Positions 55,081 to 64,000 of a DNA stretch of 64,000 nt are shown piece after piece. Source of the DNA: Ephemerocybe angulata (taxonomy: Eukaryota > Basidiomycota > Agaricomycetes > Agaricales > Psathyrellaceae); NCBI GenBank assembly GCA_013368325.1, contig JAACJK010000113.1, forward strand, positions 248,001 through 312,000. Direction: 5' to 3'. Every line of letters starts with the position of its first letter. The stretch's first letter is position 1. The translations under genes and the position numbers were made by a program. The notes under the pieces were generated by a model, which ran no database searches, was not told where the DNA came from, and saw only the letters and a list, made by a program, of their open reading frames with translations.

Positions 55081-57260
55081 TACAGCTCTTGTATCTGCAT
55101 CGCTGCTCGTCGCTCGTCCGACCTCTGCTCCTCTGCTCTCTGCTCTCTGCTCGTCGCTCGTCCGACATCAGCCGGCGTCTTCGCCACATCGGCGTCATAG
55201 TACTCTACGGCATCCTCGTATGGCTCCGCATTGTCCTGACCCTCTGGTTCCCCTTTGCTCTCGTCTGCTCTGGGTGCTTCTGTTTCCTTGTTGTTGGCCT
55301 CGTTCCCTGCATTGTCGCTGCTGCTACTGTTCTTCATCCCAAACCGCCTGGAATTTCACCGTTGGGCGGCTATCTGGGCGCCTAACGTCTCGTGTACTGC
55401 GCTCCTTGCAGTCACGCAATAAGTGCCCTTCCTTATTACTGTTGTAGCACTTGCATGTCTCGGAACTGGGCTGACTGCTTGTTGGACGTGGTTGTTCTTG
55501 AGGACAGAACGGGGCTGGGCTGCTTCGTCCATCCCTGTTACCGCTCGTCCTGAACCTATTGTCCCTCTGATACTCCAGTGTGCGAGGCCTCGGGTGTCTG
55601 TCCTCGTCTCATTTCGGCAGTACCAGGGCTGCTCACACCCGCATGGCTTCGTTCTTCTCTCGACCCTGCTTATCATGGGTGTATGTCAAGAAGATCTTCC
55701 TGCCCTCGGTGGCCGGTATGCATTTGAACTGGCTGCTCCCCGCGTTGGCCTGGATTGCTCCTACTCCTCGTCGAGCCTCCGACTTCTTCACGACTTTGCG
55801 GATCGACTCAACATAGACCGCCCCCTTAAGGAGTTCTTCCGTGTTGTGGAAGTCGGGGTCAAGACCGAGCTTGGCCATCTCAAGTTGCAGTACTGAAGGC
55901 ATTCCGTTGTAGAACCGTTTGGCTTGATCACCCTCAGATGGGGGGTTCATCATCTCTCTCATCTTCTGCTTGAGTTCGACGTAGTAGTTCTCTGCCCCTT
56001 CATCGTCCTTGTATTTCACTGCCCAGTAGTCATCCTCTGCTTTTAAGGATCTACGGGTATATACAAAGTGATCGTTCAGCTCGATGATGATGTCCTCGAA
56101 CCTCCAACGTTCCTTCCTGTGGATCTGGTCCTCAATCACTGTGTACGTGTACCACGACAGTGCTGATCCCTCCAGTACCTTCTCCATTTCTCCGACCCTC
56201 AGTTCATCGTGATCGGCTCCATTCATCCATCCATTGACAAAATACCGCAAGAGGCCCATAAGCCATCGGTCAAATACGACCGTCGATTCATCTCCCTTAT
56301 AACTGGGAGGAGGCACCGTCTTGGGCATTCGTACCTTGCAGTCGGGTCCGATTACCCCAGGGGCTGGTTTTGTCAATTCACGCTCTATCATTGCACGAAT
56401 GTCGGCGTGCCTCTTTTTCAGGTAATCAAGGTGTGGCTCGAAGGGCTGTCCTGCAGCCAGTTCTCAGGCCAGTGAGACTCATTGAGATGGCGCAGGGGTT
56501 GTGTATCAACACGCACTGGGCGTCGTGCTATCCCTGTTGTATCTGTCTCCTCTGTCGTTGTTCCTCCTGTGGCCACTGCCTCGTTCGTCGTTTCCCCTTC
56601 CATTGTTGTTCCTTCCCTGGTCGTCGTTCCCATCGTCATCCGAATCGTTGTCTGGAGGACCTCCTCCACCATTTCCAGCTGCTACTGCCCCATTACTATG
56701 GGACCTTTGGCCTTTAATGGAGTAGGCATGCCCCTCATCATCGAAGCAGACGAGCTGATCTATGATATTAGTTCATCCTCCTGCATCAAGCTCGTGGTTC
56801 CGATACTTCTGCAGGTTGACACGGTCCGTCCACCTCTTGGCTACTTCCTTACCGTGGTGCACGGGCTCTTGCACCAGCTTCGTCTCTCCGGTTTCTTCGC
56901 CTCGGGTGGCCGTTGTGGCTGCTGTCCTCCTCGGTTGGTGGAGATGCTCGCTTGTCGAGACACAGGCTCTATCTTTACTTGCCCGCTCCGTTATCGTGAG
57001 CCTGTCCTTCAAACAGCTTGAATGCCGGGTCATCTCTCGCTGGGGTGGCACTGTGTTGTCAGAGAACCAGAGGGGCTATCCCTGCTTGGGATATTGACCC
57101 AGGGTTCCCTACCGGGGGATCCACATACTCCAGCTCCCTGCCGTCATCAATGGAGTACAACTGTTCGTTGCGAACCAGTTGATGCGGTGCCGGGGGACGC
57201 CATTTGCCTGGTGTCCAGTTGGCGATGGTGTGCTTGGGCTGGGGCTTGTCCTGGTATCTG
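55081..57260 (-). pseudogene. Gypsy Gag, main part (broken)
   Basis: The minus strand shows gypsy Gag segments in order: PQPKHTIANWTPGKWRPP and DDGRELEYVDPP (57260-57120), a linker (57050-56420), the capsid block MIERELTKPAPGVIGPDCKV to EARRGVGAIQ (56391-55750) with GMNGADHDELR-type and MREMMNPPSEGDQAKRFYNG segments, then the knuckle CYNSNKEGHLLRDC (near 55450) and an acidic tail (55337-55080). In the knuckle the second Cys is Ser, so zinc binding is probably lost. Several stops and frame changes occur in the linker. It belongs to the same element as the protease and reverse transcriptase pieces at 52134-53772. Confidence 0.82.
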
Positions 57261-57320
57261 GCAAGGAAACCAAAGCGAATCAGCGGGGCAAGATAACAGC
57301 CTCACGCCTCTGGTCATTAC

Positions 57321-57437
57321 GAGTCCGTTTACGGAATTACGAGTCCGTTTACGGAATTACGAGTCCGTTTACGGAATTACGAGTCCGTTTACGGAATTAC
57401 GAGTCCGTTTACGGAATTACGAGTCCGTTTACGGAAT
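57321..57437. repeat. Perfect tandem array of a 20-bp unit
   Basis: Five full copies of GAGTCCGTTTACGGAATTAC plus 17 bp of a sixth, without a mismatch. The inverted word TTACGAGTCCGTTTCCG lies at 61397-61413, so the array seems to be one end of the segment holding the host-gene fragments. Confidence 0.95.
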
Positions 57438-57440
57438 CGT

Positions 57441-58500
57441 TATTGTAGCCCTGGTTTTTGCGTGACGCCTATCGTTTTTGATGTTTGGTTTTTATTTGGT
57501 CGTTCCGCGTCTGATTTCCGTGTTGATCGGACTTTCGTGTCCAGCCCCCACTGGAGAGTTGCCTATCGTTTTTGATGTTGGGTCCTTGTTTGGTCCTTAC
57601 CAAGTCCTTACTTTACTCTCTGTACACTACAGAGCAACACCGTGTTGGGCGTAATGTGAGTCCAGAGGGCGGTATATCAGAGTTCCAACTAAGTAAGTGC
57701 TAACGGTGGCTCCTATAGTAACGCGACGACGACAGCCCTTGCAACGGCGACGACATACAACTACGGCACAATGGACACGCGGGAATCAACCGGAGGGCTG
57801 GCGGGCTCACCGTTGGATGTGGAGAGTGTGGTGGACGGGTGGAGGGCCGGTGTGGACGGTTAGCACGCAAGCAGTGCGTGCAGCGAGCTGCTGGAGCCAT
57901 CGACGAATACCGACGCCGTCCCAGCGAGTCCCTCAACATTGACAATCACAACGCACATATTCTGTGCACCAGCACCGACAGCGGCCTACACACCACCAAT
58001 TCACTGAGGAGGGTTAGAATTGCCTGCTCACCCTCCCGCCTCTGCCAGACCGCGCCTCGGGTTCTTTCGAGTTTAGGTGCGACGAGCAGGGGATGCCGCT
58101 CAATATCGCGGAGCGGGAGCACTCGAAGGTGGTGTGGCCCTGGGCCTGGGGATCGCATGCGGGATGACTATACTCACCAATACGTATGCTTCGCGCTCGC
58201 GTCTAACGACGCCGAGCTCACATCACCACCACCACCTCGTGCTCGCATGCAACAACGCCGAGCACTTCGCCAGCTCCACCACCACGATGCCAGCACCACC
58301 GCTTCGACCTCGCATCTTGCGAGCTGACCTTCTGATAGCCCAAGTCCGCGAGAACAGGCCATGGCAACGCTCCGCCTCAGCCTCAATACACCATCAAGTC
58401 TCAACGTGGATCGCGCCTGCTGGAGGGAGCGAAGGCCGATAACTTCAGCGATGGAAGGGAGGTATGAGGAATCGCTTCGAAGCCTGATTAACAGCAGGCG
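57441..58500. other. No gene recognised
   Basis: GC-rich sequence with only short or low-complexity frames. Confidence 0.4.
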
Positions 58501-58511
58501 ATAATGACGGA

Positions 58512-59447
58512 TTGCTGTCGTTGGAGGCGGGGGCCTGTGTCAATGCTCAGCACACAGACAACGCGTGTAGCGAGGGGTGGTGGGAGCTGATGTGCCTGGT
58601 GAGTACGAGTCGTGCCGCCCTCCTCCGCTTCCTGCTCATCAAGCCCATCGGCATTATCGCATCCTCGATATCAATCCCTAATTCATCAAGCCCATGCTCC
58701 CTTTTCACACCCGCTGACTTCGACCTCGCCTACCAGATTGTCGCCGTTGCCATCAACCCCACGCGTCTCGAGTTTGTTATAGCCCACCAATGGATGCCGC
58801 AAGTACATCATACCCTCGTCCCTCCTCTCACGAACCCGCGTCTAAACCTCGCCTTCTTCGCCAACCTCTTCAATACCCACACGGCCCCACCTCCGCCCAA
58901 ACCCTCACAACACACCTCTCTTGCCCCGCATAACGCCTTTCCCCCACACCATCCACCAACAACAACGCAGGCGAGCACTCGAATGCGCCACGCGCGAGGA
59001 GCAAGACCGTGCCTTCGCCCTAGGCATCCAACCTGAGCGCGACCGGCTCGTCCCAAAAGCTCTACACGCCGAAACCGCACGACTCCAACAACAACAGGAA
59101 GCCAAAGCTTGGAAGCTAAGCAGCAGCGTCAGCGGGAAGTAGAGGAGGAGGTGCGCAGGATGGAGGAGAGGATGGCGAGGAGTCGGTGGACCCAGCGTCC
59201 TTTTACCCAAACCGATGCTGAAGCAATCACGGCGAATGGAGGAGGGAAGGCATTGAGACTCGCGATCCGCCTTCCGACAGGGCAGAGGCTCGTGCACGCC
59301 TTCGCAGCCTTCGCAGGCCTGGCGGATTTCTACGCCTACATCGACGCACAGCTATCGCGCATCTTTCCCTTCATCCGAAGACCCCTCTTTACCCCCAACC
59401 ACTTCCCCCTCCAAGTCTTCTACCCCGTTCAAACTCTCCGTCAATGA
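58512..59447 (+). pseudogene. UBX-domain protein fragment (FAF1/UBX-like)
   Basis: The C-terminal part is recognisable: a charged helical run (ALECATREEQDRAFALGIQ, then EEEVRRMEERMARSRWTQRP) followed by a UBX-like beta-grasp segment KALRLAIRLPTGQRLVHAFA with LADFYAYID. UBX proteins bind p97/Cdc48. The helical run and the UBX segment lie in overlapping frames around 59100-59140, so a frameshift or missed splice separates them. Upstream sequence (58512-58900) is not recognisable. The fragment lacks an identifiable N-terminal half. Confidence 0.6.
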
Positions 59448-59559
59448 TCAAGTTAAGCAAGTGTACACTATCCTTTTTTGTCGTTGTCGCCCCTGATCCT
59501 TACCACACATCGTTTCAGTCATTGACTTTATGAACACTCATCCGGGAAGGGAGCCGCCC

Positions 59560-60200
59560 GTGCCATTCGCTACCTAGAAGCAGTTTACTGCCATGATGTT
59601 CGCTGCATGTCCTATCCTCCAGCAGTGGAACCACGAAGCAGCCTTTCAGAATTCATGGAATGCTCTCGGAGACTCCCTTCCCGGTCTGTGGTGCTGTTCT
59701 GTTGAATGAGAAGTGGGATAAGGTATATAGATTGTGTTCAGCAGTGTTGGGCGGATGGGTTATTGCGTTGGTAGCGTGTGCTAGTGAAGGGGTGGAAGTC
59801 GTCGTCGGGGTGGGGTTTCCCGAAGGGGAAGGTCAACGAGACGGAGCCGGAAGCGCTCGTGAAGTGCGTCTACTCGTTTTCATTGCATTGCTGACGTTTT
59901 TGTCCTTCCAGGTTCTCGAGGAGACTGGTTACAACCTGGCCGGCAGGATCAATCCTGAACACTACATCGAGATGACCAACAATGAGCAACGGGTAACTCT
60001 GTTCATTGTCCCTGGTATCTCAGAGAAGCTCGAGTTTGCCACGAAGACACGGAAGGTGCGTATCCCATTCATTTTTATTATGGCTTGATTTAATTGTTTC
60101 TCGCAGAGAATTGAATGGTTCAACCTTGCTGATCTACCAGGATGGAGGTGGAATAAATGTGCGAGTGGAAAGTCCTATCTCTTCGTACCCTTCACCAAGC
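59560..60200 (+). pseudogene. mRNA-decapping enzyme DCP2-like Nudix fragment
   Basis: Exons can be traced: KQFTAMMFAACPILQQWNHE (about 59580), VCGAVLLNEKWDK (59690), then across an intron VLVKGWKSSSGWGFPKGKVN (59775-59840), then VLEETGYNLAGRINPEHYIE to FATKTRK (59910-60055) and IEWFNLADLPGWRWNK (60110-60155). These follow DCP2 in order: the end of the N-terminal domain, then the Nudix fold. DCP2 removes the 5' cap from mRNA. The Nudix box is damaged: after GKVNETEPEALVKC the usual RE before VLEETG is missing. One-base losses also occur near 59650. The N-terminal regulatory domain and the C-terminus are absent. Confidence 0.8.
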
Positions 60201-60411
60201 GATGCCATTCGCGATAGCGCAGTTCAATTTTGGAAATCGGGGCGCTGGGTCGTCGGAGGTGGAGGAGGAGAGATTTGCGGGTGGAGGGGGAGGAGGTTTG
60301 ACGAGAGGGTTTGAGCATGAGTTGGGCCCCGAGACACCGTTCGGACTGCTTTCTACTTGCTCGGAAATCCTGCCATAGCTCGAGAAGCCGATTTCGGCGT
60401 CACCACCCCGT

Positions 60412-60930
60412 TTGTCACGTGCTCCGACCATGTCTTTAAGTGCGAGCAGGACTAGTGGATATGAATCACCTCATGTCAGGGAGCTTTCTTGTGAACTTGC
60501 GGATTCCATTGAGATGTTTGTGCAGATGGTACTCCAAATATCGCCTGCGCAGGTTCTCGATCCGGGCAAGGAGCAGTTCACGGCGTGTGCGCTCTCCATC
60601 TCCACGTCGTCCATGTCGGCCACATTCACTGTCACGAAGAACATCAACTATCTGTCCGCCAAACACATGATGTTGAGAAGCTTTGGAGAAGATGCGTTTG
60701 GGACCAGGTTACCGGACACGCCTGATGGATCACTGCCACCTCGGCCAATCTCCCCTGGCCTCGAACAGATTGTGTTTGATAAGTATTGGTGAAACCTTGC
60801 AGGCTGTTGGAGACGCGCTCAGTGGATGCGCTGTGCAGGCGGGGTGCTGTACCACGGGGATGTGAGCTTGAAGCATGTTAGTGTGTATGGAGATGAGGTT
60901 TCTCTTCGCTATGCAATAACTCAGGTGCGT
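60412..60930 (+). pseudogene. Response-regulator (SSK1-like) N-terminal fragment
   Basis: The frame from about 60460 has SPHVRELSCELADSIEMFVQ, LQISPAQVLDPGKEQFTACA and SSMSATFTVTKNINYLSAK. After a gap, ETLQAVGDALSGCAVQAG and LYHGDVSLKHVSVYGDE follow. As I recall, these match the non-catalytic N-terminal region of SSK1-type osmosensing response regulators of mushrooms. The receiver domain is absent. A short deletion and frame change lie near 60842. The assignment is from memory of family sequences and needs a search. Confidence 0.45.
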
Positions 60931-61421
60931 GGTGCATTTCAACTTGATTGAGTTAAATGAAAACGTTTTAGGTCATTCTGTAGGCTTGGTTTGGCTGCAT
61001 GGAGGTGAGTACTTGCAACCGACACATGGTTACTGTGCTCACCTGTATTTCACCAAGTCTAGGGCTGTTGCCATGCAGGAGCTGGTCTGTAGATTCTCGT
61101 TTCTGGCTGGAGGTGAATGAAGGTCTTCATTGCGAGCGCCAATGAGCTGGCCTACTGCCTCTGCATGCAAAGCACTGGCTGGATCAGTGAGTAGAATTGG
61201 GCAGGTAGGAGAGAACAATGTGGGTGAAAGGGCCGCTACTAGGTAGAATAGAGGCAAGGGAGGTATATAGATCAAGTATAGATAAGACTAATCAATTTTG
61301 TATCTCATCATAAAGAGACCCCACCACATGCCCCAGCTGTAATGAAACAACATATGACATTAGCAAGACATTAGCAACGGGTCTCCTACTGCGGTGCGGA
61401 AACGGACTCGTAAATGGCATG

Positions 61422-62060
61422 CTAGCATGCCCATAATGCAAGTGGGGGATTGAGTGAACTCATTGTTCCCCTGCCCTGATTTGTCGTAATGCTCCCTACC
61501 GTCCTTCCGGTCCTCCACCCTTGCTCCTTAGGAGGGTCTTGGATGGTTGGAGGATCCTCCCAGGCCTCCATTGGGTTCGGAGATCCTCTGCGCATGCTCG
61601 CCGGGGACCTCCTCACTATGGGTGGAGGTACAGGTTGCGTAGGCGAACGGGGGTTGGGAGAAGACTCTCCATTTCCTTCTGTCGCCCTTTTCGCTTCCAG
61701 CAAGTCCCTCCATCGGTGTATTTCTGCTCGCCATTCAATTCTTCGTTGTAGTAATGAGTTGTATGTTCTGTCGCGGTCCTCGGGCATGTCCTGGATTACC
61801 CCGTCGGCCACCATGCCATCGACTTCCTGCTGGGTAAGTTCCTCCAGCTTTGAGGTCATCGTGCTGGCCCGGAATGTCACAACTGAGTCCGCTCATCCGT
61901 CCGCTTGGGATTGACTGTCCTGCAGTCCCAACTCCGGGACACTTCCTCTAGTCCGATTCCTCCAGCTTTCCCTTTCCCATTCTTCTCCCCTTCGGTCCTT
62001 CTCCTCCTCGCGCATCTCCACCAGCCTTCCCTTCATCGGTGAGCTCATCTGAGTCGACGG
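61422..62060 (-). pseudogene. Gypsy Gag, N-terminal fragment
   Basis: The minus-strand frame includes SKLEELTQQEVDGMVADGVI, YNSLLQRRIEWRAEIHRWRD and a Pro/Ser-rich tail (PPPIVRRSPASMRRGSPNP), ending at 61422. Upstream, to about 62060, it reads RLVEMREEEKDRRGE. By order and orientation it can be the start of the Gag at 55081-57260, separated from it by the host-fragment segment. Confidence 0.55.
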
Positions 62061-62299
62061 CGTCAATGCCTCAGTTGGCGTTGCGCCTAACCCTTCCGAT
62101 GACGTGTCGTGTCTCGGGGATGGGCTACCTCCCTCGTGTTCCCTCGCGGTCCATTGGTCGGTTGCGTCGTTGTCGAGTGTCGAGATTGTCGGTGGTTTGC
62201 CTGGTGGTTGTGTTCCGAGGTGAGAGTAGATGTAGAGGTAGAGAGTAGAGTAGAGTAGGAAAGAAAAGTTGTTTCTTGGATGTACAAAAAACTGTTATG

Positions 62300-62880
62300 C
62301 GTGTTGACATGTAATGGGTTGTGGTGTAGACTTACTCACACTACCAAGTACAAGACCCAATATATAAGGAATTATAAGCATGAGGTCCACTGATGGTGGC
62401 CTCGTGCGAATATGTACATGTGCCAAAATAGGTGTAAATGAAGTAATCTAATCTTATCCCATTACACCGAGCTGTTGAAGTACAATGCACATGTCTCTAT
62501 GGCTCGCCCATTGTTCTCTTCATCTTCACACGGGCGCTGCCTCTTTCAAACTTTTCTATTGTTCTAATGCTTCTTTGTTCTATATATATCCACGATCACA
62601 CTGTTCATTCATTCCATCATTTCACATATATCACACAGCATTGTTCTCACTTCTATTGTTCCATATTCGTACATACTTTATTGTTCTCCCGATATGGATC
62701 GTCTATTGTTCCACACAGTATATAGTCTACACTGCAAGTGGGTAGTTCCCTTATCGAACTATCTCCCACTTGCAGGTGTGTCATGCTGTATTTCTCTTTA
62801 TCTAACTTAGCTAATATATCGAACTATCTCCCACTTGCAGTGGCTTCAACGACTTATAAACTTAGCAGTTTATCACGAGC
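62300..62880. repeat. LTR-like sequence with TATTGTTC words
   Basis: Repeated CTATTGTTC/TTTGTTC words and a TATATATCC box near 62585 resemble the distal half of the family D repeat at 54900-55000. TATCGAACTATCTCCCACTT occurs twice (62752 and 62818). Expected position of the gypsy 5' LTR on the minus strand, but limits were not resolved. Confidence 0.35.
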
Positions 62881-63185
62881 CTGTGGTCTCGATGAGCTAT
62901 CACGTCAACATTGGCCATGATCATGAGAACTCACCATGCGCCGGCAGTCCGCTTCCTTGAAGGCCCCAGCCTGTGGTCTCAATGAGCTATCATGTCCATG
63001 TTGGCACAAAATGATGCACCCCATCGTGCCCTGCAGGAGGGCCAGCCATTTGTTGAGCTGAATCGTGAACGTAGGTGTTCATTAGACGTCAGCATTGGCC
63101 ATGATCATGAGAAATTACCATGCGGCGGTCCGCTTCCTTGTTGAAGGCCCCAGCCTGTGGTCTTGATGAGCTATGCGGATGTCGC
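62875..63185. repeat. Degenerate tandem duplication
   Basis: CCCCAGCCTGTGGTCT, GATGAGCTAT and CATTGGCCATGATCATGAGAA recur two or three times between 62875 and 63185 with gaps, showing local duplication, including the 3' end of the adjoining minus-strand frame. Confidence 0.6.
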
Positions 63186-63541
63186 CCATGCATATTCATC
63201 AGGGCAGTGAGGGCCTGCCTCGCCCTGGCGAAATTTGTTCCTGCTACCTGATTGAAAGCTTTATCGCTGAGTACGCTCTCGAGGTCGCCGACTCGTTGTA
63301 GAAACTCTTGTCCTCCAGCATAATTAAGTGACCTTGCGGTCAGTTCGAGATCCATCGGAATTGCTTGGTTCTGTGCTGGATCATTGAACAGGTTGTTTTG
63401 AAACATGCCTGCTGCCCTGGGGTCCAGGGTAGTAGGGGGGAAGGCTGGGAAAGCTTGATACTGGTCCATTTTGAAATCACAGTGTAGCAGGGTGGGGTAC
63501 GCAAAGACCAGGGGTAGGAATGGGAATGCGATAGCAGTCAC
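63089..63541 (-). CDS. Gag-like or unknown protein fragment
   Basis: The likely start is the internal MDQYQAFPAFPPTTLDPRAA at about 63469. It continues through QNNLFNDPAQNQAIPMDLEL and a helical segment (LQRVGDLESVLSDKAFNQV, FARARQALTALMNMHGR) to a possible GT donor (ATG|GTAATT) near 63119. Composition and layout look like the N-terminal part of a retroelement Gag or a coiled host protein. I recognise no family. The downstream exon may lie in the duplicated repeats at 62875-63185. Confidence 0.4.
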   Translation of the reverse strand: MTAIAFPFLPLVFAYPTLLHCDFKMDQYQAFPAFPPTTLDPRAAGMFQNNLFNDPAQNQAIPMDLELTARSLNYAGGQEFLQRVGDLESVLSDKAFNQVAGTNFARARQALTALMNMHGRHPHSSSRPQAGAFNKEADRRMVISHDHGQC

Positions 63542-63551
63542 AAAGACATAG

Positions 63552-64000
63552 TCATATTGCTATTTGTGTCCAAAACAGGCAAACTACATGGTGCTGGCAC
63601 CTCCTGGGCAGCGCTGCAGGTGACTGTCTTCTATGATTGAACCTTGAGCTTAAGTGAACGGTGCACCCATTCCAGCCAAACTGGTAACAGAATCTAATCG
63701 ACTCTGGGTGCTTCTTTGGGAACGTGTAGGCTTTGGGGGCCCCTAGGGTGCTTGCCCCTGCTGTGGGCCCGCTGCTGAGGTTGGATACGGTGCTGCTAGA
63801 AGCCCCTACCCCCAGAGAGGGCAGAGTCATGGGCAGGATCATATAGAGGGTGGAACACATTGTCCCGTTCAGCCCAGCTGGGTGAGGGAGAACAAGTATC
63901 CAGGTCGACAGGGCGTCCAGGAGGAGGGAGGGGCATACCACAACAAATCATATGGTCCGGGTCCTCTGGGAACTCACCAGGTGAAAGGTACGGACCCCAT
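63552..64000. other. No gene recognised
   Basis: A minus-strand frame covers 63552-63941 but has no recognisable domain and may be chance. Confidence 0.35.

Larger units (their letters stand above)
57316..61416. mobile_element. Candidate element carrying three host-gene fragments
   Basis: The segment lies inside a broken gypsy gag. Its outer ends share CATTACGAGTCCGTTT on the left and, inverted, CATTTACGAGTCCGTTT on the right. Between them lie UBX-, DCP2- and SSK1-like pieces, all on the plus strand, each incomplete. I saw no transposase and no clear target duplication. It may be a gene-capturing non-autonomous element, or simply a decayed host segment between rearranged gypsy pieces. Confidence 0.4.

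Noticed and set aside
57321..57437. Possible CRISPR array
   Set aside because: Units are adjacent and identical with no spacers, and the genome is eukaryotic; this is a plain tandem repeat.

Overview
The window looks like a transposon-saturated accessory region of a basidiomycete, most likely an agaricomycete mushroom. The reasons are: GT-AG introns of about 48-65 nt in every spliced gene that could be traced; a KDZ-type transposase remnant; copia, gypsy, Tad-like LINE, hAT-like and TA-target DNA elements of the kinds found in these genomes; and fragments of host genes of fungal type (histone H4, and DCP2-, UBX- and SSK1-like pieces). I cannot name the species.

Layout. 1-11.3 kb: 3' part of a gypsy-type pol (integrase with a premature stop), a spliced gene on the opposite strand, a nearly pristine Ty1/copia element (2712-8558) inserted upstream of or within that gene, a small hAT-like element (A1), and probably the start of a gypsy 3' LTR near 9737. 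11.4-12.0 kb: short repeats. 12.2-21.2 kb: a repeat-encoded protein fragment split by a full-length LINE (12841-21145) that retains a 32-nt A tail and 15-bp target duplications. 21.2-27.3 kb: decayed DNA with non-autonomous repeats. 27.5-31.2 kb: a second, unbroken copy of the 12.3-kb protein fragment (it supplies the LINE's empty site), a KDZ transposase remnant and a spliced unknown gene. 31.5-33.04 kb: a spliced single-pass membrane protein gene and a frameshifted histone H4 gene. 33.2-37.0 kb: repeats and a decayed Crinkler/RHS-like NTPase. 38.1-42.2 kb: a hAT-like repeat split by a structurally complete TA-target transposon whose 906-aa transposase seems to lack its first catalytic Asp. 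43.5-49.7 kb: an unknown spliced gene and a decayed autonomous hAT transposase. 49.9-57.3 kb: a minisatellite, more repeats and a gypsy element split and inverted at a hAT-like insertion. 57.3-61.4 kb: three fused host-gene fragments between inverted end motifs. 61.4-64 kb: gypsy gag start, LTR-like sequence and an unassigned gag-like reading frame.

The most notable observations are: (i) a young LINE whose ORF1 is continuous only if two short introns are removed, although the genomic copy keeps both; (ii) a clan of hAT-like non-autonomous elements with 8-bp duplications, dense GTGGACT/GGAGTCC arms and, in one family, a tRNA-like core; (iii) insertion histories that can be read directly because empty-site copies lie in the same window; (iv) a segment carrying fragments of three unrelated host genes between matching inverted ends. 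Little here looks like active host coding sequence; most genes are mobile, broken or of unknown function.
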